A DNA stretch of 13,083 nt from an uncultured Ruminococcus sp. (GTDB lineage Bacteria; Bacillota; Clostridia; Oscillospirales; Ruminococcaceae). The stretch is from the NCBI GenBank assembly GCA_937926145.1, contig CALANW010000031.1:1-13083 (forward strand), in the 5' to 3' direction. Below are positions 1 through 7,167 of this stretch, one piece after another. The position numbers were made by a program, and so were the translations under genes. A model generated the notes under the pieces. It saw only the letters and a program-made list of their open reading frames with translations. It was not told the origin of the DNA and did no database searches. How positions within the stretch are numbered: position 1 is the first letter of the stretch; each line of letters begins with the position of its first letter.

Positions 1-52
1 TATATGGCTTTTGCGCCGATTTTTTGTCTACACTTTGATTAAAAATTAGTAT
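1..52 (-). repeat. R1-family inverted-repeat element, copy D (partial, cut by window edge)
   Basis: Read on the minus strand this begins with ATACTAATTTTTAATCAAAG and continues GTGTAGACAAAAAATC. That matches the left half of R1 copy C (8425 onward: TTCTAATTTTTAAAC, TCAAAGTGTA, CAAAAAATC) with only small indels. Its outer end AGTAT is the same terminal sequence as in the complete R1 copies. The rest lies outside the window. The element ends at the ecfA stop codon, which is shared with its edge. Confidence 0.6.
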
Positions 53-1515
53 TATTTGCAAAGCTCCGAAATAAGCTTCGGTGAATATTCATTCGGAGCA
101 TAGTGCCGTATGGTTTCGCCCTCGATTTTTAATAGCGATGTGAAACAATTTGCCGCAAACTCATAATCGTGAGTGATAACAAAGCATATACAGCCTTTTC
201 GCGCCATTTCAATTATTGTCGCTCGCACAAGCCGCATATTTTCGGCATCAAGACCGCTTGTCGGTTCGTCAAAGAAAAGTATCTTCTTTCCGCTCAGGCA
301 GGCAAGCGCTATCGAAAGCCGCTGCTTCTGCCCTCCCGAAAGCTCCGACGGGTGAAGCTCGGCATATTCCGAAAGTGAAAATTCCGACAGCAGACTGTTT
401 ATCCTTTCATTGATGCCGTCTTCATTTTCGTGACCCATAAGCATTTCCTCACGAACGCTGCCTGCTATAAGCTGATAATCAACATCCTGCATCACATAGA
501 ATGACCTGCTCCGCCGATGCTTCTTGTCCGCAGGCTTTCCGTTAATGAAAATTCGCCCCGCCGACGGCTTTTCAAGTCCCATAAGCACACGGATAAGCGT
601 TGATTTTCCTGCACCGTTTTTCCCCGTTATACCAATGACCTCGCCGCCTTTGCAGGAAAACGATACATCTTTCCATAAGGGCTCGCCTCCCTTGTAATGA
701 AAGGATATATCCCTCGCTTCAAGCGTTATATCCTCGGAATATCCGCCAGTCTGCGGAACGGAACATTCAATGCTTTCAAGCCGCAATTGCCGCAAACCCA
801 TTTCGGAAAGTTCTTCGTGAGAAAGCTGCTCAAGCTCTTCTTTGCCGATCATCCTGCCTATCGTCCCGTTTTTCATACAGATAAATTTATCCGCAATATC
901 ACGAAGATAATAAAGCTTGTGTTCAGAAACAACGATAGTTTTCCCCTGCGCTTTAAGCTTTTCAAGCAGACATTTGAGCTGTTCCGTTCCTGCCGTGTCA
1001 AGATTTGCTGACGGCTCATCGAGAACGTAAATATCAACTCCTGCGCAATACACCGAAGCCGCGGCAATTTTCTGTTTTTCGCCGCTCGAAAGGGCAAAAA
1101 TACTTTTTCCGATAAGCGGTGCAAGTTCAAGCTCTTCTACAGTCCTCCGCATATTTTCACGAAGCTTATCCTGCGCGATCCCAAGGTTTTCCGCAGGAAA
1201 AGGTATCTCGTTCTTTACATTCAGCGTAAAAAACTGCGAACGCGGGTCTTGAAATACACTTCCCACAAAAGCCGAAAGATCACCCGTTTCGTGTTCGGAT
1301 ATATCCATACCGTTCACAATGCATTTTCCGCTTATGCTGCCATCGTAATAGTCTGGCACAAGACCATTTATGCAGCGTGTCAGCGTAGTTTTTCCACAGC
1401 CGCTCGGTCCTGTCAGAACTGCAAGCTCGCCCTTTTTCACGGCAAAGTCAATGCCATATACACCAAATGAATTTACGCCGTCATATTTAAAGCCGAAATT
1501 CTCGAAGCTTATCAT
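52..1515 (-). CDS. ECF transporter ATPase, fused double ABC domain (EcfA-EcfA' type)
   Basis: This is the energy-coupling ATPase of an ECF vitamin/metal-type importer, acting on the cytoplasmic face with EcfT. Two ABC domains are fused in tandem. Numbering includes an in-frame TTG one codon upstream. Domain 1 has Walker A GPSGCGKT at 37-44, Q-loop Q90, signature LSSGEKQ near 143, Walker B VLDEPSANLD (D167-E168) and H200. Domain 2 has Walker A GKNGAGKS near 299, Q344, canonical LSGGQKQ near 393, Walker B FFDEPTSGLD and H450. Length (about 488) is normal for fused EcfA. The first signature is degenerate (S for the second G), so the two sites may be unequal. I chose ATG at 1515 because it overlaps the ecfT stop as TGATG; TTG at 1518 is also possible, and GGGGAGGA lies 6-9 bases upstream. 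The TAA stop coincides with the edge of an R1 repeat, so the original C-terminus may have differed by a few residues. The substrate is unknown. Confidence 0.93.
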   Translation of the reverse strand: MISFENFGFKYDGVNSFGVYGIDFAVKKGELAVLTGPSGCGKTTLTRCINGLVPDYYDGSISGKCIVNGMDISEHETGDLSAFVGSVFQDPRSQFFTLNVKNEIPFPAENLGIAQDKLRENMRRTVEELELAPLIGKSIFALSSGEKQKIAAASVYCAGVDIYVLDEPSANLDTAGTEQLKCLLEKLKAQGKTIVVSEHKLYYLRDIADKFICMKNGTIGRMIGKEELEQLSHEELSEMGLRQLRLESIECSVPQTGGYSEDITLEARDISFHYKGGEPLWKDVSFSCKGGEVIGITGKNGAGKSTLIRVLMGLEKPSAGRIFINGKPADKKHRRSRSFYVMQDVDYQLIAGSVREEMLMGHENEDGINERINSLLSEFSLSEYAELHPSELSGGQKQRLSIALACLSGKKILFFDEPTSGLDAENMRLVRATIIEMARKGCICFVITHDYEFAANCFTSLLKIEGETIRHYAPNEYSPKLISELCK

Positions 1516-2237
1516 CAAATACGTCCTCCCCTCATCATTCCGTCAAAAATAAATATGCCTGCCGCCGCCAACAACATTATCACAAGATAAATTATATCCT
1601 GCGCCGAAATGCGCACATCGGTAAGGCTTGTTCGGTCGCGCTCCGTGTTCAGACCTTTGCACAGCGACGCAGCGGAAAGCTCCTCGGATATCTTTTCGCT
1701 TCTCGCAAGTATTGGCACGATATAGTTCCCGACAGTTCGTATCGGGTGCTTCATATTTTCAAAAGAGAAGCACAAGCCGCGCATTTTCAGGCTTTCGTCT
1801 ATCCTCTTGAATTCCTGCAAGATCGTAGGCACATATCGGTAAACGACCATAAGCGGAATGGAAAAGCTTTTCGGGATATGCATTCGGTCAAAGGCATAAA
1901 GCATCTCGTTCATCTGCGCCCGTGCAGACATAATTTTCAGCGTCAGAAAGGCAGGATATATCTTTGAGAGCATTATCAAAAACGGCGGAAAAATATCCGA
2001 TAAAACAGGTATGTGAATATGACCGAGAAAATATATCACTGCATTCATTACAGAAAATGTGCAAAGCTCCTTAAAAAATATCTTCGCGCCGCAGAATATC
2101 AGCACCGCAATATCGCATACGGCAAACAGCGCATACAGAGCGTAAGTTGTATGTAAAGTGCTTGTAAGTATCATCACCGCTATCGTTTGGATAATAAGGA
2201 TCCGTATATCAGGCTTTGAAGCCTTAAATTCATTCAT
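1515..2237 (-). CDS. ECF transporter transmembrane T component (EcfT/CbiQ family)
   Basis: This is the membrane coupling subunit that links the ATPase to a substrate-binding S component. Its 240 residues are mostly hydrophobic: segments near 12-30, 33-50, 60-80 and 85-105, and a C-terminal helix near 214-232. The long cytoplasmic coupling region carries the two EcfT signature sites in recognisable form: DESLKMRG (147-154) and EELSAASLCKG (185-195), which replace the usual Ala-Arg-Gly type motifs. The second is unusual in having Cys-Lys rather than Ala-Arg before the Gly. ATG is preceded by GAAAGGAA at a spacing of about 10. Its stop overlaps the start of ecfA (TGATG), so the two are translationally coupled. 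No S-component gene lies between it and the divergent regulator, so the partner must be encoded elsewhere, past the left edge, or lost. Confidence 0.88.
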   Translation of the reverse strand: MNEFKASKPDIRILIIQTIAVMILTSTLHTTYALYALFAVCDIAVLIFCGAKIFFKELCTFSVMNAVIYFLGHIHIPVLSDIFPPFLIMLSKIYPAFLTLKIMSARAQMNEMLYAFDRMHIPKSFSIPLMVVYRYVPTILQEFKRIDESLKMRGLCFSFENMKHPIRTVGNYIVPILARSEKISEELSAASLCKGLNTERDRTSLTDVRISAQDIIYLVIMLLAAAGIFIFDGMMRGGRI

Positions 2238-2373
2238 CAGGCTGTGTTCCTTTCAGAAAATACTTGAAATAAGAGATAAAATATGCTAAAATAAAAATAC
2301 GGTTAGTTTATGCTAATCACATTTCTGATTTTATCAGCAAATGCCGTCAAATTCAATAAATTGAAAGGAAAAA

Positions 2374-2407
2374 CGCCCGACAGCCGTATCATTCCGACTG
2401 TAAGGCG
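2374..2407 (+). other. Imperfect hairpin in the ecfT/AraC divergent region
   Basis: In the 2238-2411 spacer the only clear structure is CGCC-cg-ACAG...CTGT-aa-GGCG, a two-step stem around a 14-base loop, immediately left of repeat R2a. A short symmetric motif TTAGCATAAACTAA (minus strand, about 2302-2316) is the only operator-like sequence seen upstream of ecfT. No promoter can be assigned with confidence in either direction, and the function is unknown. Confidence 0.25.
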
Positions 2408-2411
2408 TATA

Positions 2412-2521
2412 GGTAAACGCTGCTCAATACGTTTCAACATTTTTCAAAATGTACTCAAAGCCTGAAATCCGTACATTTCTCAAAACAACGAAACGGACGC
2501 TTGGCTTTGATCAGCGTATCC
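2412..2521 (+). repeat. R2-family fold-back element, copy a
   Basis: This 110-bp element has ends GGTAAACGCTG and CAGCGTATCC. It aligns along its whole length with R2c (12471-12581). Shared blocks include ATTTTTCAAAATGT, CTCAAAG, CGTACATTTCTCAAAA, ACGAA/GGACGCTT and the terminal CAGC. It lies directly upstream of the first AraC gene, and an ATG inside it (2449) is in frame with that gene. The flanks are TATA on the left and TTA on the right, compatible with a TA-type target site but not proof of one. Confidence 0.75.
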
Positions 2522-2532
2522 TTAAAAATATT

Positions 2533-3501
2533 ATGAAAATTACAAAAGAATTATATTTCAACAGCCTTGAAGCAGGCGGTTTTGTCCGTGACGAAAGCTT
2601 TCCCGACTGCGATGAAAATCAGTTCCAATATCTGCTCGACAGCAGCGTCGGCAGCGGAAAATTTCACGTTTACTGCCTTGAAAATATGTTTGCAATAGAA
2701 AGCTACGACCTGCGTTTCAATAAGGATACGCTTATCGAAACTCCCGAACCCGAGTTTATGTCGCTCCAGTATTACAGTTCCGTTTCGGGCGAGGAGCTTC
2801 ACCCATACCGCCAGCTTTCGCCCAACAGCCTTCGCGCATACATAGGACAAAACCGCACCAAATATCAGGCGATATTCCATAAGGATATCCCCGTCCGCGC
2901 AGTAAGCTTCAGCGTTATGCCCGAATTTTATAAAGGATATCTGAAAGAAAAGCTCGACGGAGAGGACATCGAACTTCAAAGCGCATTCCGCAGAATGACG
3001 GGCGGAGTCGTCCAGCCGCAGCTCACCACTCTCCTCAAACAGATACAGTCGTACAACGGTTTTGGCGCTTGCGCAAAGCTTTTTTATGAGGGAAAGATAC
3101 TTGAAGCCGTCGCGATAGTTGCAGATGAAGCAAGACAGTGCAGAACGCAGAACAGAGCAGTTCGGCTCACAAAAGAAGACGAGGATAATCTCAACGCCGC
3201 CGCAAGATATATCGAAAATCACTTTGCTTTCGGCGTAAACACCGATCAGCTTTGCAGGATAGCACTTATGGGCAGCACCAAGCTGAAAACGGCGTTCAAA
3301 GAACATTTTGGGTGCAGCATTTCTGAATACACAATACGCAAAAGGATCGACCACGCACAGCATCTTCTTATCGCCACCGATCTCAGCGTAGGTGAAATAG
3401 CAAAAGCTGTCGGATACGAACGCTCCGACAGCTTTTCAAGCCAGTTTTCACGGATAACAGGACTTCTTCCCACAGAGTACAGAGAGCTTATCAGCCGATG
3501 A
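2533..3501 (+). CDS. AraC-family transcriptional regulator, PchR-like
   Basis: This is a DNA-binding regulator with an N-terminal sensing part of about 220 residues and a C-terminal AraC double helix-turn-helix in roughly the last 100. The first helix-turn-helix covers TDQLCRIALMGSTKLKTAFKEHFG and the second covers LSVGEIAKAVGYERSDSFSS, followed by the family's terminal RITGLLPTEYRE. The layout (LFYEGK, then RLTKED, then ARYIENHF) resembles PchR/YbtA-type siderophore regulators, which is a judgement from memory. It is divergent from ecfT-ecfA and is the obvious candidate to control that pair. The frame is open from ATG 2449, but the first 28 codons lie in or just past repeat R2a and look like an artefact, so I place the start at ATG 2533 (MKITKELYF). 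Neither ATG has a convincing SD site, which fits insertion of the repeat between the gene and its native leader. The effector is unknown. Confidence 0.88.
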   Translation: MKITKELYFNSLEAGGFVRDESFPDCDENQFQYLLDSSVGSGKFHVYCLENMFAIESYDLRFNKDTLIETPEPEFMSLQYYSSVSGEELHPYRQLSPNSLRAYIGQNRTKYQAIFHKDIPVRAVSFSVMPEFYKGYLKEKLDGEDIELQSAFRRMTGGVVQPQLTTLLKQIQSYNGFGACAKLFYEGKILEAVAIVADEARQCRTQNRAVRLTKEDEDNLNAAARYIENHFAFGVNTDQLCRIALMGSTKLKTAFKEHFGCSISEYTIRKRIDHAQHLLIATDLSVGEIAKAVGYERSDSFSSQFSRITGLLPTEYRELISR

Positions 3502-3510
3502 ACTGCATAA

Positions 3511-3615
3511 ATCATAATTGAAACTCAGCAGTTAAAATATGTAATAACCGCAGCGAAACAGTGGGCAAAACCCACTCTTGTCAAGAAAATTGCGGAAGAA
3601 GTTTGGGAAAATTAA
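3511..3615 (+). pseudogene. Possible 3' remnant of an unknown gene
   Basis: Between the AraC stop and the terminator, one frame is open for 34 codons and ends TAA at 3613-3615. It reads protein-like, for example YVITAAKQWAKPTLVKKIAE followed by EVWEN. It has no ATG, GTG or TTG start and no SD, so if real it is the tail of a deleted gene. The family was not recognised, and it could be chance. Confidence 0.2.
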
Positions 3616-3644
3616 ATCGTTTTTGCCATTGGATAATAATATAT

Positions 3645-3686
3645 AAATCGGCTGCAAGTGAAAATCGCACTTGCAGCCGATTTTTT
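3645..3686 (+). terminator. Strong rho-independent terminator
   Basis: A perfect 16-bp stem (AAATCGGCTGCAAGTG paired with CACTTGCAGCCGATTT) with a 7-base loop runs into six T's on the plus strand. It lies about 145 bases after the AraC stop. It probably ends that transcript and also insulates it from the convergent GH5 gene. Confidence 0.9.
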
Positions 3687-3696
3687 GATATAGGAT

Positions 3697-3740
3697 AACC
3701 GCCCTATAAACGACGTATCAAAGCCGTTTGCAGGGCGGTT
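3697..3740 (-). terminator. Hairpin after the GH5 gene, probable terminator or stabiliser
   Basis: A 9-bp stem AACCGCCCT/AGGGCGGTT, with an inner AAACG/CGTTT pairing, lies 15 bases past the GH5 stop on the minus strand. There is no proper T run on the minus side. It may act together with the neighbouring 3645-3686 hairpin, or protect the mRNA 3' end. Confidence 0.5.
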
Positions 3741-3754
3741 TGTGTTTGTATGCA

Positions 3755-4711
3755 TTATAAATATTTGATGATCTCGTCCCTCACGCCGTCAAGCCCTGCA
3801 TCGGAAATACCGAAATCCATTTTCTTGTAGTTCCAAGCCGCACGGCCGATACCAAGCCGCTCAAATGCTTCGTGTATAGCCTTGAACCATTTTATCGTGT
3901 CCTCGGGCGAGGCAAGATCAATAACTCCGTATTCGCCGCAGTAAAGAATCGTTCCGTTAGCCTTTGCAGCCTCATAAGCACGATCAAATCTTCCAATGAA
4001 ATATTCGGGAGTTATCGCAGGCTCGCTGTCCTCAATATTCATTCTGAACGAGGTGTCCATACCGTCTACCCAGTATGCACCCTGATGCGTGAAATTGAGC
4101 GGATCATAGCAGTGGAAGTTGTAGATCACCTTGTCATCATACGGAGTGTCAAGGTCGGGAACAGCATCGGGACTGTTGTTCCAGTATCCGCCGACAAGAA
4201 TGTAAGTGTCGGGAGCGATCCTGCGTATCCTCTCAATAGTGCTGCGGATAAGCTTGTTCCATTTTTCGCTGAAACTCTGATCTGTGACTTCGTTGAGAAG
4301 TTCAAATGCGATAGTTCCGTCACTTACAGCATAACGTTCCGAAATTCTGTCCCAAAGCTTCATAAAGCGTTCCTGAAGAGGGTCGCTGTCAAAGAAGCCG
4401 AACTCTCCCTCACCCTTGTCGAAAGAATAGCCTGCCGTCTTGTGAAGATCAAGGATAATGTTAAGTCCTGCCGCCTTGCACCACTTTACTGCATTGTCAA
4501 TGTAACCGAAACCGTAATCGGTGGGAGCGCCGTTTTCATCTTCAAGAAGATTGTAGTCGATAGGAAGACGGATGTGATCTATGCCCCACGATGCAGCCGT
4601 TTTTACATCATTTTCGGAGATGAATGTATCATAATGCTCCTTGGTGTGAACGCACTGCGAAAGCCAGCCGCCAAAGTCAACACCTTTTTTATAGCCTTTG
4701 AATTCAGTCAT
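3755..4711 (-). CDS. Cytoplasmic glycoside hydrolase family 5 (cellulase-like endo-glucanase)
   Basis: This hydrolyses beta-glucan or cello-oligosaccharides by the retaining mechanism of GH5, a TIM barrel. Numbered from MTEFKGYKKG, the landmarks in order are GGWL (14-17), HIRLPIDY (46-53), ILDLH (86-90), FELLNE with acid/base Glu141, NFHCYDP with His200 and Tyr202, and LYCGEYG with nucleophile Glu260. W293 sits in the final barrel strand. The 318-residue length fits a single catalytic domain. There is no signal peptide or binding module, so it should act inside the cell on imported oligosaccharides. The frame is open to an ATG at 4765, but that lies inside the upstream gene. ATG 4711 has AAAGGAAAGGG just before it and 16 bases after the upstream stop, so it is preferred. 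It is co-transcribed with the binding-protein gene. The exact GH5 subfamily is not determined. Confidence 0.93.
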   Translation of the reverse strand: MTEFKGYKKGVDFGGWLSQCVHTKEHYDTFISENDVKTAASWGIDHIRLPIDYNLLEDENGAPTDYGFGYIDNAVKWCKAAGLNIILDLHKTAGYSFDKGEGEFGFFDSDPLQERFMKLWDRISERYAVSDGTIAFELLNEVTDQSFSEKWNKLIRSTIERIRRIAPDTYILVGGYWNNSPDAVPDLDTPYDDKVIYNFHCYDPLNFTHQGAYWVDGMDTSFRMNIEDSEPAITPEYFIGRFDRAYEAAKANGTILYCGEYGVIDLASPEDTIKWFKAIHEAFERLGIGRAAWNYKKMDFGISDAGLDGVRDEIIKYL

Positions 4712-4727
4712 AAAAAACCCTTTCCTT

Positions 4728-6122
4728 TTAGAAATTCTCTTCGATCTTTTTGTTGAGTTCGTCAACGGTTTCCTGACAAAGCACTGCGATCTCTTCTCTC
4801 TTTACTGCCCAGTCCGTACCGTTGAATGATGCCTGCTTGACAGCATCATCGATGATGTTTGCCTGCTCGGTAGGAAGTCCCATGTGAATGCTTGCAACGG
4901 GGTTTGCATCGGTCATTTCTCTTACCGTGTGCCACATATCTATCATTTCGTCCGTCCAGCCGTAGTCCTCACGGTACTGCTTTTCGGTGATAGCGAGCGC
5001 GCTTTCGTCCTGCTCTGCGATGAGCTTGCACTTGATGAATGCAGCCGCACCCTCGGGGTTAGGCGCGCCCTTGCAAAGTGCGTAAGCATCCATATTTGCC
5101 GGAAGATAGTAGTTGTCAGCCTCGGGGTCTTTCGGCATCGGAACGAACATTATCTCGCCCTGCTCACCGAACTTGGAAAGGTCAGCCTCCCAGAGTGCCC
5201 ACGTTCCGCAAGGCCAGAAAAGTGTCTTGCCCTCGCTTATTCTGTAAGGCTGTTCAGTCCAGTTGAATTCAGCCTTCGGGAGCGGAAGATCATCTTTTTT
5301 GAGGTTGTACATAAAGTTTTCCGCACGCTCAACTGCAGCACTCGAAATGTTGTTTACGACCTTGCCGTTTTCCATGCTGATAGGTGCAGTTCCCGTTGTG
5401 AGAATAAACTGCGTTTCAAAATACCAGCTATCATAAGCAAATTTGTCTTCTTCACGGTCGCAGTAGTCAAGGCACATCTGTCTGAATGTGTCCCAAGTCC
5501 AGTTGCCCTCTTCAAGAAGTTCAACGGGGTCAGCAAGACCGTTTTCTTCAATCGTCTTTTTGTTGTAGATCATTACACACTTTGAGTCGGTAGCAACGGG
5601 CGCAACATAATGCTTTCCACCGATAGTGTGAAGTTCCGCAAGCTTTTTGCAGCCGTCCGACCAGAGATCGCTGTCAAAATCAAGATAATCATCAAAAGGT
5701 TCAAACATTCCATCAATTACCTTGCTCGGGAATGTATCGAATTCCTGCGCAGGGAAAAGGTCGGGTGAAGAGCCGCCGAGAACGTTCGTTGAAAGATCGT
5801 TATATCGGTTATCCCAGGTGGTCGGTATCCATTCAACCTTTCCGCCGTACTTTGACTCAAAAAGTTCGAGTGCAAACATCTTCGGCTTTCCAAGGTCAGG
5901 GTTGATGTCATAAGTCGCGAGCCACTTGACAGTTCCGTTTTCAAGCTTTTCATCTTTGCCTATGTCAACTTCGGCAACAGCAGCCTTGTCCTCTTCGTCA
6001 AGCTCCTTTGGCGCGGTCGCTGCCGTTGTTTCGGCAGGCGCTGATGAATTTCCGCAGGCGGTCATTGAACCGATAAGTGCGATTGCGGCCGTAAAAGCAA
6101 GTACCCTCTTAAAATTTTTCAT
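4728..6122 (-). CDS. Sugar ABC transporter substrate-binding lipoprotein (extracellular family 1)
   Basis: This is the surface receptor of a carbohydrate ABC importer. Residues 1-22 form a lipoprotein signal (KNFKR, then a hydrophobic stretch, then GSMTAC) with lipidated Cys23. An acidic, low-complexity linker follows to about residue 55, then a family 1 binding fold: DLFPAQEFD, YNKKTIEENGL, WTWDTFRQMC, and PCGTWALWEADLSKFG, which is the typical ligand-cleft motif zone. The length of 464 is normal. The start is firm: AAGGAG lies 9 bases before ATG. It is the first gene of a pair with the GH5 glucanase, so its ligand is probably cello- or mixed-linkage gluco-oligosaccharides (inference). The permease and ATPase genes usually found beside such receptors are absent, so it must use components encoded elsewhere. 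Its upstream region is occupied by R1 copy A, which starts 40 bases from the ATG. Confidence 0.93.
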   Translation of the reverse strand: MKNFKRVLAFTAAIALIGSMTACGNSSAPAETTAATAPKELDEEDKAAVAEVDIGKDEKLENGTVKWLATYDINPDLGKPKMFALELFESKYGGKVEWIPTTWDNRYNDLSTNVLGGSSPDLFPAQEFDTFPSKVIDGMFEPFDDYLDFDSDLWSDGCKKLAELHTIGGKHYVAPVATDSKCVMIYNKKTIEENGLADPVELLEEGNWTWDTFRQMCLDYCDREEDKFAYDSWYFETQFILTTGTAPISMENGKVVNNISSAAVERAENFMYNLKKDDLPLPKAEFNWTEQPYRISEGKTLFWPCGTWALWEADLSKFGEQGEIMFVPMPKDPEADNYYLPANMDAYALCKGAPNPEGAAAFIKCKLIAEQDESALAITEKQYREDYGWTDEMIDMWHTVREMTDANPVASIHMGLPTEQANIIDDAVKQASFNGTDWAVKREEIAVLCQETVDELNKKIEENF

Positions 6123-6161
6123 GATCTTTTTCTCCTTTCTTGATTAACGGTGTCAAGATTT

Positions 6162-6263
6162 ATACTAAACACCATTTAAAATTTGGAAAAAATCAAGCCG
6201 ATAATCTCGCATATATAGGATTTCGACGCAGATTTTTTCCTGTATTTTATTGGTGTTTAGTAT
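6162..6263 (+). repeat. R1-family inverted-repeat element, copy A (complete)
   Basis: This 102-bp element has perfect 13-bp ends ATACTAAACACCA/TGGTGTTTAGTAT and a second perfect inner pair GGAAAAAATC/GATTTTTTCC. It is almost identical to copy B (11407-11508, opposite orientation); differences are confined to about eight positions in the central loop. It has no coding capacity. It sits in the divergent spacer between the binding-protein gene and the YesN-type regulator. Its left end reads TTTAGTATAAAT outward on the minus strand and might supply a -10 box. Confidence 0.9.
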
Positions 6264-6312
6264 TACTGTACCTATAATTTAACATACCGCAAAGGATAAA
6301 AATATCACTTTT

Positions 6313-6355
6313 TTGCTTTTTATATCAAAATATTGTTGCTTTTTTGATCGAAATA
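6313..6355 (+). promoter_or_regulatory. Tandem direct repeat, candidate AraC operator
   Basis: TTGCTTTTTATATCAAAATA (6313-6332) and TTGCTTTTTTGATCGAAATA (6336-6355) match at 17 of 20 positions and start 23 bases apart. AraC-family proteins typically bind direct half-sites about two helical turns apart. The second half-site overlaps the putative promoter of the regulator gene, which suggests autoregulation and possibly control of the divergent glucan genes (inference). Confidence 0.5.
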
Positions 6356-6364
6356 ATATATAAT
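6336..6364 (+). promoter_or_regulatory. Putative promoter of the YesN-type regulator
   Basis: A perfect TATAAT at 6359-6364 lies 17 bases after a weak -35, TTGCTT, at 6336-6341. The predicted transcript would start just before the SD site AAAGAGGTGA, giving a very short leader. Confidence 0.5.
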
Positions 6365-6386
6365 AAAATCAAAGAGGTGAATAAAC

Positions 6387-7151
6387 TTGTCAGAATATGA
6401 AAAGGAGCTTTCCTATAAAGCATTTCTGAACCGAGAGTATGAATTCAGACATTCGCCGTTTGAAAAAGAATTTGAATTTTATGACTGCGTTAAAAAAGGC
6501 GATGTCAGCGCAGTTGAAAAAGTTATGACACCGCTCGGCGGAAACGGCGCAGGTGTGCTTTCCGAAGATACGCTTCGCAACCTTAAATATCATTTTATCG
6601 TAACGATAGCACTTGTAACACGCTTCTGCGTCGAGGGCGGAATGGAAATGGAAACCGCCTATACCTTGAGTGACCTCTACATAATGAAAGCGGATAAATG
6701 TTCGACCGAAGCAGAGCTTCACAAGCTACATAAAGAAGCCGTTCTCGAGTTCACCAAGCTTATGAACAAGCTTGCCCACGGAAATATCTATTCCAAACCC
6801 ATTATAATGACAATGGACTATATCTATGATAACCTCCACTCAAAAATAAGCGAAAATGACATTGCCGATCATGTTTCTTTGAGCGCTTCATATCTGTCGC
6901 GGCTTTTTAAAAACGAAGTCGGCGTGACGATATCAGCATATATCGCAATAAAGCGCGTCGAAACTGCGCAGAATATGCTCAAATATTCCGATTTTGCATC
7001 AGCAGATATCGCAAACTACCTCGCTTTTACTTCGCACAGCCACTTTATAAGCGTTTTCCGAAAATATACTGGAATGACCCCGAATGAGTTCCGCAAAAAA
7101 TATTACCGCGACAATTGGGGCGATAATACACACAAAAGAGCAAAGAATTGA
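6387..7151 (+). CDS. AraC/YesN-type transcriptional regulator of the glucan module
   Basis: This is a 254-residue regulator with an alpha-helical N-terminal part (about 1-135, with LSEDTLRNLKYHF and VTRFCVEGGM) and a C-terminal AraC domain. The first helix-turn-helix spans about 157-176 (NDIADHVSLSASYLSRLFK), and the second about 205-225 (SADIANYLAFTSHSHFISVF), closing with RKYTGMTPNEFRKKY. It has no cupin and no receiver domain, so how it senses its signal is unclear. The start is TTG at 6387, fixed by AAAGAGGTGA six bases upstream; no ATG fits the N-terminus. It lies divergent to the binding-protein/GH5 pair and upstream of the lichenase, so it is the natural candidate activator of both (inference from position). 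A tandem repeat in its own promoter may be its binding site. Confidence 0.9.
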   Translation: MSEYEKELSYKAFLNREYEFRHSPFEKEFEFYDCVKKGDVSAVEKVMTPLGGNGAGVLSEDTLRNLKYHFIVTIALVTRFCVEGGMEMETAYTLSDLYIMKADKCSTEAELHKLHKEAVLEFTKLMNKLAHGNIYSKPIIMTMDYIYDNLHSKISENDIADHVSLSASYLSRLFKNEVGVTISAYIAIKRVETAQNMLKYSDFASADIANYLAFTSHSHFISVFRKYTGMTPNEFRKKYYRDNWGDNTHKRAKN

Positions 7152-7167
7152 TATTTACAGCAAATTT

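Noticed and set aside
2551..3363. A 270-codon minus-strand frame opposite the first AraC gene.
   Set aside because: It is a shadow of a well-supported AraC regulator, with no family features of its own.
3872..4756. A 294-codon plus-strand frame opposite the GH5 gene.
   Set aside because: It is a shadow of the GH5 coding sequence, which has full catalytic motifs. Its composition is Cys/Val-rich and it has no SD.
4712..4765. An upstream in-frame ATG (4765) extending the GH5 protein by 18 residues.
   Set aside because: It lies inside the preceding gene. The downstream ATG at 4711 has the SD, and the extension is Lys/Arg/Ser-rich without a signal peptide.
4884..5585. A 233-codon plus-strand frame opposite the binding-protein gene.
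   Set aside because: It is a shadow of the lipoprotein gene, with no SD or recognisable domain.
6162..6263. The R1 elements as a CRISPR-like or riboswitch structure.
   Set aside because: They are not tandem, lie kilobases apart in both orientations, and have terminal inverted repeats, so an inserted repeat family fits better.
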